A stretch of DNA of 64,000 nucleotides from Rhodamnia argentea (GCF_020921035.1 NC_063160.1:21611595-21675594), one strand, 5' to 3'; positions 1 to 16,000 are shown, numbered from the stretch's first letter. Notes: generated from the letters alone by a model not told the origin. Translations and numbers: made by a program.

Positions 1-19
1 CCAAAAAAAAACAACGTCA

Positions 20-475
20 CATGATTACTTTACTTGAGTAGCATAATTTTTTTTTGTCATTTTTGACAAATAATTTCCCATGAATAATTCATTTTATTTT
101 TATTTTCCTTGTGTCAGTTGAGAAGGCCTTGTCCAGACTGGGCGAGGTGGACCTCGCCCTTGGCCAACGGGCACGGCGCGAAGCGAAAGACTCGTTGGCT
201 GCAGGCGAGGCAGCTCTCGCCTAGTCAGCAAAGGGTCGTCGGTGACTTCGCCGACACAAAAAAGAAAAAGAAAAATATATATAAAAAATAGGATAATATT
301 ACAAAAATTATCAACGTCGACTTTTCTAACGTTCACGTCGGATTTCCAAAGAGACAAATTGCCTGCAGCACTTAATTAAATCGATTTTTCGAATTTGTGA
401 TATTTAAGTAAGTTAAAAAAAAAAGTTATGACTTTTAAGTGGATGTCCTACGAAAGTTACGACACTCATGTTGTT
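20..475. repeat. Foldback-type AT-rich repeat with a GC-rich core element inside
   Basis: The left part (about 25-60) reads 'acttgagtagcataattttt' and the right part (about 425-470) carries the reverse complement of the same style of sequence ('cgaaagttacgacactca'). This matches the family seen whole at 52745-53120. Between them, 105-285 is a GC-rich segment built of inverted gcgagg/cctcgc words with purine-rich tracts after it. The likely reading is a GC-core element nested in, or carried by, an AT-rich foldback element. No coding potential is credible here. Confidence 0.5.
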
Positions 476-746
476 CTTCTCTCGTTTAGATTCGTTTCGT
501 CGATTACTCGAAAGTTTATTTTCTCTCTTTTTATTGGGAGGTGGTCGGAAGTCGAAATAAGCCAGGCTTCAATTCTTGACTCGAAGATTAAGAGATTATT
601 TAATTAGAATAATTAGAGGTTGACACGCCTTGAACATTCTTCGCTTTGGAGTGATTACGATCCGTGCCTTCCGATAAAAGAGGCCGAAAGACAGGTCAGT
701 GGCTGCTTTTGCTTTTTGGACCACTCTTATCTTTGAATGAAAAGGT

Positions 747-1021
747 AAGTACATGAAGGCTTAAAATTTATCACGAAAGTATAAATAAACCTTAAAACTT
801 TCATAACATATAATTAAATTCTAAGATTTGTTGCGAAAATGCAATCAAATTTTAAAATTTTTAAAAAGTATAATCAATGGAAGGACTTGATTTCATGAGT
901 TGGACAAGCTTTAGGATTTGATTGTATTTTTTAAAAGCTTTAGGATTTAATTATACTTTTAAAAAGTTTTAGGATTTAATTATACTTTCGTAACAAGTTC
1001 TAGACCTTTCCACGCACTTAT
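747..1021. repeat. Small foldback (MITE-like) element
   Basis: The ends are diverged inverted copies. The left end has 'cacgaaagtataaataaacc' and the reverse complement of the right end has 'tacgaaagtataattaaatc', each followed by related 'aaaactttt' blocks. The interior repeats the unit 'tttaggatttaattatactt' several times. It has no ORF and looks like a non-autonomous foldback repeat. Exact ends and a target-site duplication were not resolved. Confidence 0.5.
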
Positions 1022-2897
1022 CCTGTGAACAAAAGGAGCAAACGAATAAAACATACAAATTTATCCATTAAGTTAATTAGTAAAGAAGAGGGATTAAATT
1101 TTTGCCTAGGAGCAAAGACACGTGTCTACGGAACCGACAACTTTTTGTCATGCCATGCGTTGTCTTGAACAATTTGTACAATTTTCACGTGCACAGATCT
1201 ACAGTGACGCATCGCATGACTGTGCAATTTCAATTATTTCGCGCACGGTTGATCTACTTTTTGCGTAATTTGATTGTCGCATCGTCGAAGTCGATCTCGA
1301 TTTAGAATAATTCCCGGTGTACCAATTGCTTAATCTACTCTGCCTATCCCTCTCGAGGAAGCAAGCTACGACTTCTCTACGGCTACGTATTCCTATCCCC
1401 GTCATCCGAAACCTTGCGACACCAACAACGACAAGCTCATCTTTCTTTTAATTGATTGGCCAATCGAATTAGGAAGAAAAATTCGATTTGAATAGTCTGA
1501 AAAATTGCGAGTTATGAACATCATCTGATTTAGAGAACTAGAGCTTTGACTGGTTTGTTTGTGCCCGCCTTTAATTTCGGACTCTACTCGTTTATGAAAA
1601 GCGAATAATTTGAAATGAATTTCTTAGAAAACGATCGCCCCCATTGCTTTACCAAAATGAATGCACAAAGATTATTATTGTCATTCATGAAAATATTTAG
1701 ACGTAAATGATGGTAGATAATAAAGTTGCCTTTCATTGAATAATTATTTTATCACACGATCGAACACTTTCCGTCTCATTAGTCAATAGTATTTTTCAAT
1801 TTATAAACCCTGTCATTATTCTGGTTGATAATTATCATTTCTTCTGGTCCTGATTTTCGCCAATAAGTCAGTCAATCAACTAGGCGTTGACTGAGGCTTC
1901 TCTTCAATGGTCTCCCCCTATTGCAAGCAACGAGGAGGCCTCCTGTCCGTGAACCCGCAATAGCCGGTGGAAGCTCGCTGAGTCCACCGCACCAGTCCCC
2001 GTAAAATGACCGGATATCAGGGGTTTCCCGCGAAAAGTGCCGGTTTTTCCGTTGGCAAGGGCTCGGACGAAGTTAACTGCTCCACTAAAACATGTCCTCT
2101 CTCTCTCTCTCTCTCGCTTTAAGCCCGAACGACAAGACATTGCCCGCTTTTTGCCTGGTATAAATTCCTTTTGCTTCGCCGGCACTTTCGTCCCCAAGAT
2201 TTGACCTCGGAATTTCCCCCTTTCCTCTTCAAACGTTCAAACGAAAGCAGACAAGACCCGTTTGCTTGAACAAGCGAAATTCTTCACGGCGGCCCTCATT
2301 TTGCACGATGGATTCAGATTGATGTCACATCCTCCTCTTCTGCTTTGAATACGGTCTTTTTTAACTCGTTGACGAGCCCGGAAATGGGTGGCGTTAGGTG
2401 GGCCGGTGCTGTGTTGGCGGCAATCTCGCGATTTTAAAATGAACATGGTGGGATTGAGCCGCGGGTGGCTACAAAGTTTAGGTACAATTCTTGATTGTCG
2501 TCTTTCCCTAATGGCGTCATGGGTTCTACCCGTTTCGTGCGTGTATAATAGTGGTGTGCGCGGGTGGCTTGTGTCCTAATTCTTTTTGGGTATTATGCGG
2601 GCATGCGAATTTTCTCGGGATATTTGTGGGGTTTAAATTCGCTGATGGTGGAATCCATTAATGAGCATCATTCATGACCACGAGGGTGTTGCTTTCTGCA
2701 AGTGCATAAGAAAAGAAAGTGGGGGCATTCGGGGGTTTCTTTATCTAGTACGAGTAGTGAGTGGTTTAACATGCTTGGTTAAATGCTGCAGAGAATCGAA
2801 TGATAAGTGGTAGAGCTTGGAGAGTTGTTGGGCCAGGATAAGTCTCTGGTGTTTTTGCATAAAAAGACCGAGGGTGTGAGGTTATTGCCAAGGAACG
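1022..2897. other. Intergenic / kinase upstream region
   Basis: No gene is recognised; the ORFs are short and unlike known proteins. A CT microsatellite at 2098-2117 lies about 780 bp before the kinase start and may belong to its promoter or 5' leader. From 1880 the base composition becomes less AT-rich, as expected near a transcription start. No clear TATA box could be assigned. Confidence 0.4.
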
Positions 2898-5777
2898 ATG
2901 ACGGTCGACAGAGTTAAGGCCGTGGCGCAGAAGCATGTGTTGGTCGGTGTTCAACTCGACGGCCACAGCAGAGAGCTACTGAGCTGGGCTCTGGTGAAAG
3001 TGGCTGAACCGGGAGATAGAGTACTTGCTATCCATGTTTGTCGAGGTTCGTTATATTGTGCTTAGCCTTCTCAATATCATGTTAATGAGGTTCATATCTG
3101 GAATATCTGAAGTTGAGGGTACTTGCGATATGCTGTCCAGATGATGCTTCGCAAGATGGGTCCATGTTGGATGACTACCTGGAGGTTTATGAAGGTTTAT
3201 GCAATGCAAAGAAGGTATAGACCGAATGCATAAAATTTTTGGAACTCTTTCCTTGGTGCTTAGGAGTGTCGCTGAACGTTGTTTTAAATTGTAGGTGAAT
3301 CTCTCAGGCCAGCTACTGCGAGGGACCTCGTTCAGGAAGGTCCTGGTGAGAGAGGCCAAGAATTACGCTGCCGTGGCCCTACTTGTAGGGATTGACAAGC
3401 AAGGTGCTCTCGGGTACTATGATTGAGAGATTAACTCATTTCCATAAGTTGTAGTTGTCGGGATCTTTCTTTTCCCTCTTGTGATTGATCTAGATGGATT
3501 ATATTTATTTAGGGTACATACTGGGACGGCCAAATATTGTGCCAAGCGGCTGCCATCTTCGACCGATGTGCTGGCCATCCATAACGGGAAAATAGTCTTC
3601 AGGAAGTGCACTAATATTCGGCTTCCAGGTTAGCAGCTAGTGCTGTTTAAAAACACCGATACTTTTAGTTTATTACTTCAAAACTTCATCTGAATTGGTT
3701 GAACTTCAGGACTCAGAGGAGATCCTAGACCCAGTTTTTGTCAAACAGGAAGGGCCGACGCTCAAGAAACCTCCTCTGAATTTGGTGATTCTGAAGTTGA
3801 GTCCGAAATTTCAACCATGGAAATGATTCAGAGCTTCAGAGAGGAATGGCGTTCGGGTTATAAAGATGTGAAGAACGGTGTTGCACACGAAAATAGGATA
3901 ATTCTCTCAAGATCAGCTTCTGAACTTTCTGGAAGCCGCTTGGAGCAGAGACCTGGTTGGCCCTTGCTAAGGAGAGCTACTTCTGATTCTCCACGGACTC
4001 TGAACGGAAGGAGTGTTTCTGTGGTTCAGTGGGTCATGAGCCTGCCAGATAGGTCTATGTACCTGAATTCTCTGCACCCAGATACCAGAGAGAGCCCACC
4101 ACAGAAATATCCTACCGAAACTGTGGATATAAGCCATAAAAGTAGTTCACCAGCAGCAAGCAAGCTACTGAAACAGATGGAGCTTTTGTTGAGAACGAAA
4201 TCGTCTGATTGTGAATTGTTTGATTATGATGCTCTTAGAGACTCGACTTCGCAGTTCTCATCAGGTTCACCTTTCAATTCTATCGGTTTTAGCATTTTGT
4301 CTCCAGTTTTCATTGCCAGCAAGATCCATTCATAAGCTCGTTTTTCTCTTTGAGCAGAGCATCTGATTGGGAAAGGCGGCTCAAACTGTGTATATAAGGG
4401 TACTCTTCCAGATGGAACGATGATGGCAGTAAAGGTTTTGAAGTCATCGGTTGAAGCTAATTTGAGAGATTTTTTGCTGGAGATGGACATTATCTCCTCG
4501 ATAAAGCAAAAAAACATCACTCCCCTTCGTGGGATCAGTGTCCAACGTAACAGTTTAATATCCGTTTATAATTTCCTTTTCCGCGGGAGCTTAGAGGAAA
4601 ACCTACACGGTAGTGCTTCAGTGAGAACAACACGATTTTCTATTTCATATCAGTTTGCTTCCATGCTGAGACGACATTCGCATGCAATGCAGGTGATGGA
4701 AGAAACAAACATGCACTGTCATGGCCTGTAAGGTATAACATTGCCTTGGGAGTTGCAGAAGCCCTAAATTATTTGCACAACGAATGTGCTCAGCCTGTCA
4801 TTCATAGAGATGTCAAGACATCAAACATTCTTCTCACGAATGAGTTTGAGCCGCAGGTAAGCTTACAGATCATGTGAGATTAGCTAGGATGTTGAAGAAA
4901 CTAAGATTACTTTGCAATAGATGACTGATGTTTCTCTATCTGTGGCAGTTGTCTGATTTTGGGCTTGCTATATGGGGACCGCCAGGTTCGGCTTTTCTGA
5001 CCAAAGTCGATGTAGTTGGAACATTCGGGTATCTTGCTCCGGAATACTTCATGTACGGCAAATTAAGTGATAAGGTTGATGTCTATGCTTTTGGTGCGGT
5101 GTTACTCGAACTATTATCTGGAAGAAAACCAGTAAGTTCTGATGCTCCCAAGGGACAAGAAAGTTTGGTCATGTGGGTAAGAAGCCTTCCTTGTGCATAG
5201 TCTCACCCTGCATTAATTTGTTGAATGAACACCCAAATTTTGCAACTTTAGGCAAAGCCCATCATAGAGAGTGTGGATGCAAGAAGCATTCTGGACCCAG
5301 ATCTTGGTGGACATGTCGACGAGGTTCAAGTGCAAAGAATGGTTCTTGCAGCTAGACTTTGCATCACACAGTCAGCTAGGCTTCGCCCTAACATGAACCA
5401 GGTAAATGAGATATTACATTTGGGCGATGCCTTTCCAGAGAGACCGGTGCATATAATGTTTATAGTCGATCCGAAAAAGGTTGCCTAGAATGAACCCTGA
5501 GCCTTATTCGTGTTTTCAGATTCTGAAGATCCTAAATGGGGACGTTAATGTTGACGAGTGGCTCGATTCTAAAAGCGACCATTGGGTGGATTCAGAAATT
5601 TCGGATGACAACGACGATGAAGTTTACCCGAATTCAAGTGCCGAGTCACACCTGAGCCTCGCCTTGCTGGATGTTTGTGATGATTCTACGTCATTTAGCA
5701 GCACGGAACAGCGCAACAGCATTTCAGTGGAAGAATACATGAAGAGAAGATGGAGCCGATCCTCGAGCTTCGATTGA
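2898..5777 (+). CDS. Receptor-like cytoplasmic kinase with N-terminal universal-stress-protein domain
   Basis: A soluble USP-plus-kinase protein of about 690 residues, similar to the At4g35030/At2g16750 group. The start at 2898 opens a USP-like fold ([20 protein letters not shown]). Exons I can fix by phase: 3295-3413, 3513-3628, 3710-4264, 4358-4609, 4693-4856, 4949-5176, 5252-5401, 5520-5777. Exon 1 begins at 2898 and exon 2 ends at 3214, but their shared junction is ambiguous. The kinase has a glycine loop ([12 protein letters not shown]), the VAIK-type lysine (MMAVKVLK), [11 protein letters not shown] and a LAPEY activation-segment end, so it should be catalytically active. No signal peptide or membrane helix is visible, so cytosol or plasma-membrane periphery is inferred. 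The C-terminal tail is acidic, then serine- and arginine-rich. Confidence 0.9.
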
Positions 5778-7515
5778 CTTATGATGTACATTGTTACTAG
5801 AGGGAAAGGAAAATCCCTGGTGTAAGTAGTCTCATAGACGTTCATTAAAGCGAAAACCAATTCTGGCAATGTCCATGTCCTAAATGGATCCGACGACCCA
5901 AGTTGCTTTCCGAACGTCCCAACTGAAAAAGCTCACCAGTTAATGGAGGCCCAACAGTTTGAAATGACTGGAGAATCCTTCAGCGGATCAAAACCAGATA
6001 TGCATGAGATCATCTTCTAGATTTGTGTTGATGGGTCAACCTGCAATTTTCTAATAATGAAGAGTGGGGTTCGCCGAACAGAATGCTCATTTTCTCGAAC
6101 ATTTCCGTTCGATACATGGTCACCCAGATCGATCGATCGAGCCATATGAAAAAAAAAAAAAAAAACAGGACATTGAAGAGAGTACTACTGTCTGAAAAGA
6201 ATCAAAACCTTAGGAAAGGAAACTATTTGCTTTGGTCAACTCATCAGTCACCATCGAAGATTACGAGAGATTGACAGCAGCCATTGGCATTATCGTATAT
6301 CATATCATGTCGGCGTACCTCAAACTTTACCTTTGACACCTACGGCAAGCTTCCCTTGTCCAAGACGAAAGGTTTAAATAATCTTTCACGCTCTTTAATT
6401 TCTCTCGCAGAATCAACGCTTTCAGAAGTATTTTCTTGGTCAAAAAGGAAACCAGCGCGACATTAATGCTATTTCTGATTTCGAGAGCGATCTAATTATA
6501 GCCACGGATATTGTTGTCATTTCGAACGACGACGAGAATAATGTCAAAAGAAGTATAAAAAGTCATCAAATTATCTTACCATGATCTACCAAGATCATCT
6601 ACTTTGATAAATGACACTTCGAGGAAAATTAAAATTAAAGTTGAAAAGAGGCGATGAAGACCTAGAAAAGAAACAAAAATACCGTAAATAGTAGATCTTA
6701 TTCACTCGATCTGGTTTAATATCCGATACGAACTTCTAATTTTGCCACAAAATTCCAACTTAAGGTCCGGAGTCGGTCCGCATTGCAAGAATGAAACTCA
6801 AAGGAAAGGAGTTTGACGGGATGGACTCCTGATTGGTCGTATTTTCCGCGCTACCAAAGTAATCGCTGCGGCTGAAGTGTAAATTAAAAGGGTCGGGGGA
6901 ATCTCATCGCAACACTGTCAGACTTTTCCAAGTCTCTTTGTTCTTCGCACGGGGGCGGGCACCACCCAAAGTCGAAAAGCGGAAGCACCCGCCGCGACTT
7001 CCTTTCGAGTTTCGGGGGACTCTTCCGGAGCGATCGCTCTCTGGTTCGTCCGTTTTCACTCTCCAACCGCCGAAAGAGTTCGTCGGAATCATCTCGCCTC
7101 TGTGAATTTTTCGTTTTGATTTCTCGGAAGCAGGCCATTCTCAGGTTTCTCGGATTTCCTAGGGTTTCGTTTTTCTCCTGTTCCCCGATGCTCTGTTTCT
7201 TTCCTTTTAATTCCCGATTCTCGTCGTCTAATTCGGTTCGTGCTTTGACGTCCGATGCTTTGCATTTGATGGATTTAGCTGAATTTGCTGTCTCTGCGGG
7301 TGCGGGGCGTGGGGGAAAGTTTGATTTTTTGTTTCTGATTTATCGCGTGCTTGGGTCGTAGGAATCTAGGGCGTTGAGCGGTTGTGCCATTTCTGTGTGC
7401 TTGGACACGTCTGGTGTTTGTCGGTTCTAATTTGGAAAATTCGGCCTTTTTCATTGCCGTCAGATATTGCGTGCCGTCAGATTTTGCAGTTCTTCGAGCT
7501 GATTTGTCTTCCGAG
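5778..7515. other. Kinase 3' region, spacer, and bZIP promoter / 5' leader
   Basis: No other gene is recognised. The first few hundred bases are probably the kinase 3' UTR. GC content rises from about 6880, consistent with the bZIP promoter and leader. A 5' UTR intron is possible: an acceptor-like 'gattttgcag' ends at about 7489, shortly before the bZIP start. A poly-A run lies at 6149-6165. Confidence 0.4.
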
Positions 7516-8307
7516 ATGGATGATGGGGAGCTCGATTTCTCAAATCAGGAAGTGTTTCCAAACCATGACGTGTTTTCGAGTTCGACTTTAGGAGAAGTTC
7601 CTGGTTGTCGCTCGATGGATAGTTTTCTGGACGAAATTTTCAGGGACACCCATGCTTGTACTCACACTCACACTTGTAATCCGCCGGGACCCGACTCTTC
7701 ACACACTCACACATGTTTTCATGTGCACACTAAAATTGTCCCCGCTGCCAGTGAGGAGAAGGTTTCTACTGATGATACCGCAGAGTCGACGGAGAAGAAA
7801 TCAAAGAAACGCCCGCTCGGCAATCGGGAGGCGGTTAGGAAATACCGTGAAAAGAAGAAGGCTCGTGCTGCCTCATTAGAAGATGAGGTCATTAGATTGA
7901 GGGCCGTGAATCAGCAATTGATGAAGAGGCTTCAGGGTCAGGCTGCATTGGAGGCTGAGATTGCTAGATTGAAGTGTTTGCTTGTGGATATAAGGGGAAG
8001 GATCGAAGGAGAGATAGGATCTTTTCCATATCAGAGAACGGCAATGCCCGGCGGTGCTTATGTGGTGAATCCTTGTAACATGCAGTGTAACGATCAGGTT
8101 CGTTGCCTTCATCCGACAGTGGAGGGTAGAAGTGGAGATGGTACAAGCATAGATGGGCAGGGATATGTTGGTTGTGAATTTGAAAATCTCCAATGCCTAG
8201 CTAATCAGAACGGTTCAGGACCCAAAACGCTTTCTGGATGTGGAAATGAGAACATTGCATCACATGCAGCTTCTTCTGGTGGAAGTAAGAAAAAAGGTGA
8301 AAACTAG
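7516..8307 (+). CDS. bZIP19: Group F bZIP transcription factor, zinc-deficiency regulator (bZIP19/23 type)
   Basis: A nuclear DNA-binding regulator that, in Arabidopsis, switches on ZIP zinc transporters when zinc is low. The 263-residue product begins MDDGELDFSNQEVF, the family's N-terminus, so I chose 7516 over the in-frame ATG at 7384. Residues 46-72 hold the two Cys/His clusters of the family's zinc-sensor motif (CTHTHTC and HTHTCFHVHT). The basic region is at about 95-120 with the N-x7-R spacing (NREAVRKYR), followed by a leucine zipper at about 121-157 and the conserved GEIGSFPYQ. The coding region is a single exon. The stop follows a lysine-rich tail (GSKKKGEN). bZIP19 and bZIP23 are close paralogues, so the exact orthology is uncertain. 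Confidence 0.92.
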   Translation: MDDGELDFSNQEVFPNHDVFSSSTLGEVPGCRSMDSFLDEIFRDTHACTHTHTCNPPGPDSSHTHTCFHVHTKIVPAASEEKVSTDDTAESTEKKSKKRPLGNREAVRKYREKKKARAASLEDEVIRLRAVNQQLMKRLQGQAALEAEIARLKCLLVDIRGRIEGEIGSFPYQRTAMPGGAYVVNPCNMQCNDQVRCLHPTVEGRSGDGTSIDGQGYVGCEFENLQCLANQNGSGPKTLSGCGNENIASHAASSGGSKKKGEN

Positions 8308-11128
8308 ATCACTTGTTTGCTTTTGCTACCAGCTCATAATCTGTTGGTTATTCAACCTGGTTGTATAAATTGTCTGTGTTCCTCTGTTTTCTGCAGTGTT
8401 CTTATGCCATGTGTTGTTTGCCTGTAGAAAGAAAAATATTAGAGATGCAAATTGTTTCCAGAATTATGTGGTGCATTCTTGTTGTATGTATGAATATGGT
8501 CCACTTGTAAAGTATCCACTTAAAATTAGTCATATCACTTTGGAGATCTATTTGCAAAATGCTGTTCGTCTTACAAATGTAAATGCCATGTACATTGCCT
8601 TCCGTCACATCAGATCAGGCTGTTGTAGTTATGTAATTCAACTTCTGAATCTAGGCTTGAAGTTAATTCTTTGCCCTCCAATGAAGATTTGTTGTTCTTA
8701 ATATGCACTACGCCGACAGAGGATCAATGCTCATGATGTTGATGGGCAGAGTGGCATTGCTGCAAAGGTTATCTTTGCATATATACCTAGGAATAGGAGG
8801 GACAATAGTTTCTGGTTTCCATTTCCAATGCATCATTTGGTCCGCTGAGTGAATGTGTCATTTTTCTCTTTTACTGCTTGAGTTCGCCCTCTCCTTCCAC
8901 AGTAGTAATTTAGGATGTTGGGTTCTATCAATCGAGAAGATGTTATTTTCAGTGATTATGTTTCTCGCTTTGCTAGATGATCATTATAATGTTGGCTTCT
9001 ATGCCATCATTCTTCTGGTATCTAATTTCTCTTGGATGTGCTGAATACATTTCTTTGGCTGCCATTTGACTTCATCCTACTTTGTTATTATAGCAGGGTC
9101 TCGTGCAGCAATGGCTGGATGAGAATTGTTTCTGTAATCACCATTTTCTTGCAAGAAGACCTATAACTCAATAAGTGGTCTTCACAAGCAGCAGAGGTGG
9201 CTTTTGTCAGATTGTTTATTATTTGGTCTCTCTACCGAACTTGGGTTCGCAGAGCTGGCATGGCTTAATTGTGTTTTCAAAGGGTAATGTCTTAATATGC
9301 TACATTTTAGGCTGTTGCTTAAGCTGGACCTCAATGGATGAATAGCCAATGGACAGTCCAATAGAGGACAACTTGCTTTCTTATGAGCCTTTAAGACCTA
9401 TTATTTTGCAGTGCAGTGTGACGAGGTCACACGCTGTGGCGACAAGTAGTGCTTCTTCTGATTAGTAGGAATGCTTCCTGTTTGGATGCTTGATGAATTC
9501 CTGATTGTCAAACTACATAAATTTAGGGAAGATGGGGGGTTGTTCCAAGAATCAGTAATCTCCTAATGTGGAGGAGTGAACTCTTATCACTCGAGGGGTC
9601 AAGCTCTTCCGTTTGTGGACTGAAATTAGGTTTGCTTGTTTAACAGCGAAGGAACTTAGTAGTTGGCTTGGGAATCTTCTGAATGATCTTTGCGAGCAGT
9701 ATTTTGCTTTGCTATAACATCGTCTGTTTGGTTCCAAAAATTGCCTTGCATGTACATTATGCAAATAATGATGATATACATCTTCTGAGTTATGTAATGG
9801 AGCTAAGCAGGTGAACCTGCCGCTGGCATTGGCTTTTTAGCAAAGAGAGAATCAAGAGAAATGAAGGTATGCATTGAACTGCCAAGGAAATCTTTAATGA
9901 TTTTGATTTCGTAGGAAATCATTGATTTCTGACAGGTTTTCCATGCCTTTCTCAGTAGGGTGAGGAGCTTGTTGAAGCTCATTCTCATTCTATGATGAAA
10001 TTTTGACAAACAGCGAAGAGCCAACATGGTGTATAGATAGATCATTTTGGAAGGTTAAATGATAGACCAATTATTTTGTCAGGGACTACGATCGTGCATA
10101 AGTTACTTGAAATTTGAGAAATAGACATCAACCAAAGGGCAAAGGGAAACTGGCGTTGCCAGTCATGATGTCATAGGGTCGGATGAGATTTATTCACTCT
10201 TGACCCAAGATTTCAGTTGAGTTGCTTGACTGATCAAAATAACAATGGGATGAGTCATGATAAATTTATTGATTGCATTTTTTGAAAAACTTTAGATTCG
10301 ATTATTCTCATAATAAATTTTAGAATTTTCAATGCGCACTTATTTCAAAATGATAGTAGGATGACTCCTGACTGGGTACAGCTTGTTGAGTCAACTGAGC
10401 ATGAGAGCAGGAAAGAGTCGGCTAAATCATGTCACAACAAACTCTGAACACACTTAAAACTATTTTAGCTCTTGCTTGCAACAAACTCAAAATTATTTGG
10501 GTATGATCGTGTGCGCCCACACGCAGGAAGAATTTCTGTTACCGTATCTCTTACTAGACCTGTAGGCAGTCTGTCAGTTTCTTTGTGAAGATAAACGCTA
10601 TCAAAGGCCGCGTCAGGTTAGGAGTCAATTAGTTCATTCGACATGTTGCTAAGTTCAAGCGGCCACATGAATTTTGTTCAGATCCTTTTAATCACGTTAA
10701 ATCTATAGGCCGCTCCTTCATGCCACATTTGATCAAAGCCTCTTTGGCAAAATTCATGTTTAGGCAATCAAGGGAGAGAATGGTTCCTCTGCTCATTCAA
10801 CTCCAATCGTCTGAGACAATTAACACCTTCCAGCCACCTAGAAGGAAACGCATCACTATTCAACTCATCCACCGTACACGATCAATTACAGAAAACGGTC
10901 TGAGAGCGTACTTCAACCTCATCCAAAGAGCTCGTCCTTTCGCAAATAAACTGACTCACACCTAACGGATCATGCCAGCGAGTATATCTTTCATCTAAGC
11001 CGGCTAAAAGGACTGGAAGAAAATGCTTCGTGAAGCATTGTTGAATTAGCAAGTTCAGGAAAAATTCTCTGTTGGACCCGAAACAAAATCAGAGCTGAGA
11101 AATTCCTATGAAGCATTTGTACCAAATC
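8308..11128. other. Spacer between convergent bZIP and MSI genes
   Basis: No protein-coding gene is supported. The proximal part is probably bZIP 3' UTR; a pyrimidine tract ending 'ttttctgcag' at about 8396 could be a 3' UTR intron acceptor. The stretch from about 10950 to 11128 is likely the 3' UTR of the minus-strand MSI gene. ORFs here are below about 100 codons and match nothing I recognise. Confidence 0.4.
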
Positions 11129-14444
<3,316 letters not shown>

Positions 14445-15687
14445 TCACATGACGACGCAGGCTGCTGGGTTTTCGTCGCTGAACGCGGTGGTGTAGCGGA
14501 CCTCCGTCGAGCTCGCGCGGGCCAGCTGGTTCGTCTGCGGGTCCTGCGAGTACCTCACGTAACCCGCCGGCGCCTTCCTGTCGTACACCCCCTGCGCGTA
14601 CGGGTGGTCCACCTCGTCGTACGGCACGTACGGCCACAGCTCGGCCTTCTTGCCCGTCCGGTGGCTGATGCGCGCCACCACCTTGCCCGGGTCCACGTAC
14701 CCGACCACCGTGACCTTGCTCGCCTTGCGCTCGATGTCCACCTGCTGGACGCCCTTCATCCCTTCCACCGCGCGCCGCACCCGCCTCTCGCACCCCTCGC
14801 AGTCCAGCTTCACCTTGACCTCCACGGTCTGATTCAAATCGCAGCGAGCACATAAATTGGATCAGTATGAAGTTGCATCTGAGTTCTTCCACATCCCAAG
14901 AACTTCCACATGGCACTGGATACTTCAGTATTGAGCAATAAATATTTAAAACTGGGGAGACAATTAATCAAATTCCATCAGGTGGACTCTGCTCCTGGTC
15001 CGGCCCTGTCTAGGGGAGGAAACATCCAAAGCAGAGGAAGTTCTGCTTTTGTTTTTGTGTTAAAATGGGGAAAGTTCCTGCTTCTTCTTTCTTTTCTTCA
15101 AGTCATAGAAGCATAATCTAAGTGGCACTTCCCCAACAGTTGGTCCCAAGAAGCCAATCTGAGGCCAGCAACATGGTTGCAAAGTCCCCGAGTTTCTGAG
15201 TTGAAAGTGTCAAACTCTTGGGCAATGGGCAGTTGTTTCTCACGTTAATGAGTTGGCCTAGATGCGACCAAGAGATCAAACCAAGAAAAGGCGAAACATG
15301 TCATCAAGATTCTGGACTCGCTTCACTGGCGCAACAAGACCAGATCAACAAGATCACTGATCACCGCCCCGCAGATGATCATAACGATCGACCGACTTGG
15401 TCGTTTAAACCAGATCAGCGTACAGTCCCCAGATCTACTGATCAAGAACACTTTGCAGAGCGAAGGTTAAGCCTCGAGCTCATCGAGATCCATCATCCCA
15501 GCTCAAAGAACTGACAAACCGACCTCCCTTTTTTTTTTCATAACATCGTCATCAACAAACACATGTAACACACTAACAAGAAGATAGTGTCGAGTGCTTT
15601 GAGTACCTGCAACTGCTTGCGCTTCTTGAGCTTGGAGCCGCCGCTGGAACAATCGAAGAGGTCGGAGATGTGATCCAGAGCTCCCAT
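14445..15687 (-). CDS. HIPP26: Heavy-metal-associated isoprenylated plant protein, HIPP25/26 class
   Basis: A 154-residue metal-binding protein expected to be farnesylated and membrane- or nucleus-associated. Exons are 15687-15607 (27 codons, MGALDHISDLFDCS start) and 14828-14445; the junction is phase 0 with GT-AG sites. The HMA domain begins at about residue 28 with the metal ligand motif C37-E-G-C40. Conserved blocks follow (SHRTGKKAELWPYVPYD, LARASSTEVRYTTAFSDENP). The protein ends in the CaaX box CVVM (151-154), the signal for isoprenylation. The length matches HIPP26 (about 153). The coding region is strongly GC-rich, unlike its surroundings, which creates long spurious ORFs in other frames. 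The whole clade ends this way, so HIPP25 or HIPP26 are both possible. Confidence 0.93.
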
Positions 15688-16000
15688 TTCTCTCGCCTTC
15701 CTCCTGCTCGAACGCGGGTGCGCGTCTGTGTGGTTGCGCAAATCTTACTTCTCGGTAGGAGTCGGATCGATCGCAACCCAACACCGGCCGAAAAATATCT
15801 CAAGTGCTTATCAAATTCACAGAGAAAATAAAAAGCTCGAAGTAATGATGAAACGGAAGACACCGGCTCTTTCCGTCCTGAGGGGGGGTCCCTAAATTTT
15901 TGATTTTATACGAAGTTCGGAGCTCTTACCCCTCGCACAAGTTCGGAACACGGTCGAATCTGAGCCGTCGGTCTTGCTCGGCTCGGTCGATGGGTCGCGC

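Noticed and set aside
7384-7515. N-terminal extension of the bZIP from the upstream ATG
   Set aside because: The added residues are hydrophobic and unconserved, while MDDGELDFSN at 7516 is the family start.
10720-10965. 81-codon frame between bZIP and MSI
   Set aside because: No family resemblance; it lies where the MSI 3' region is expected.
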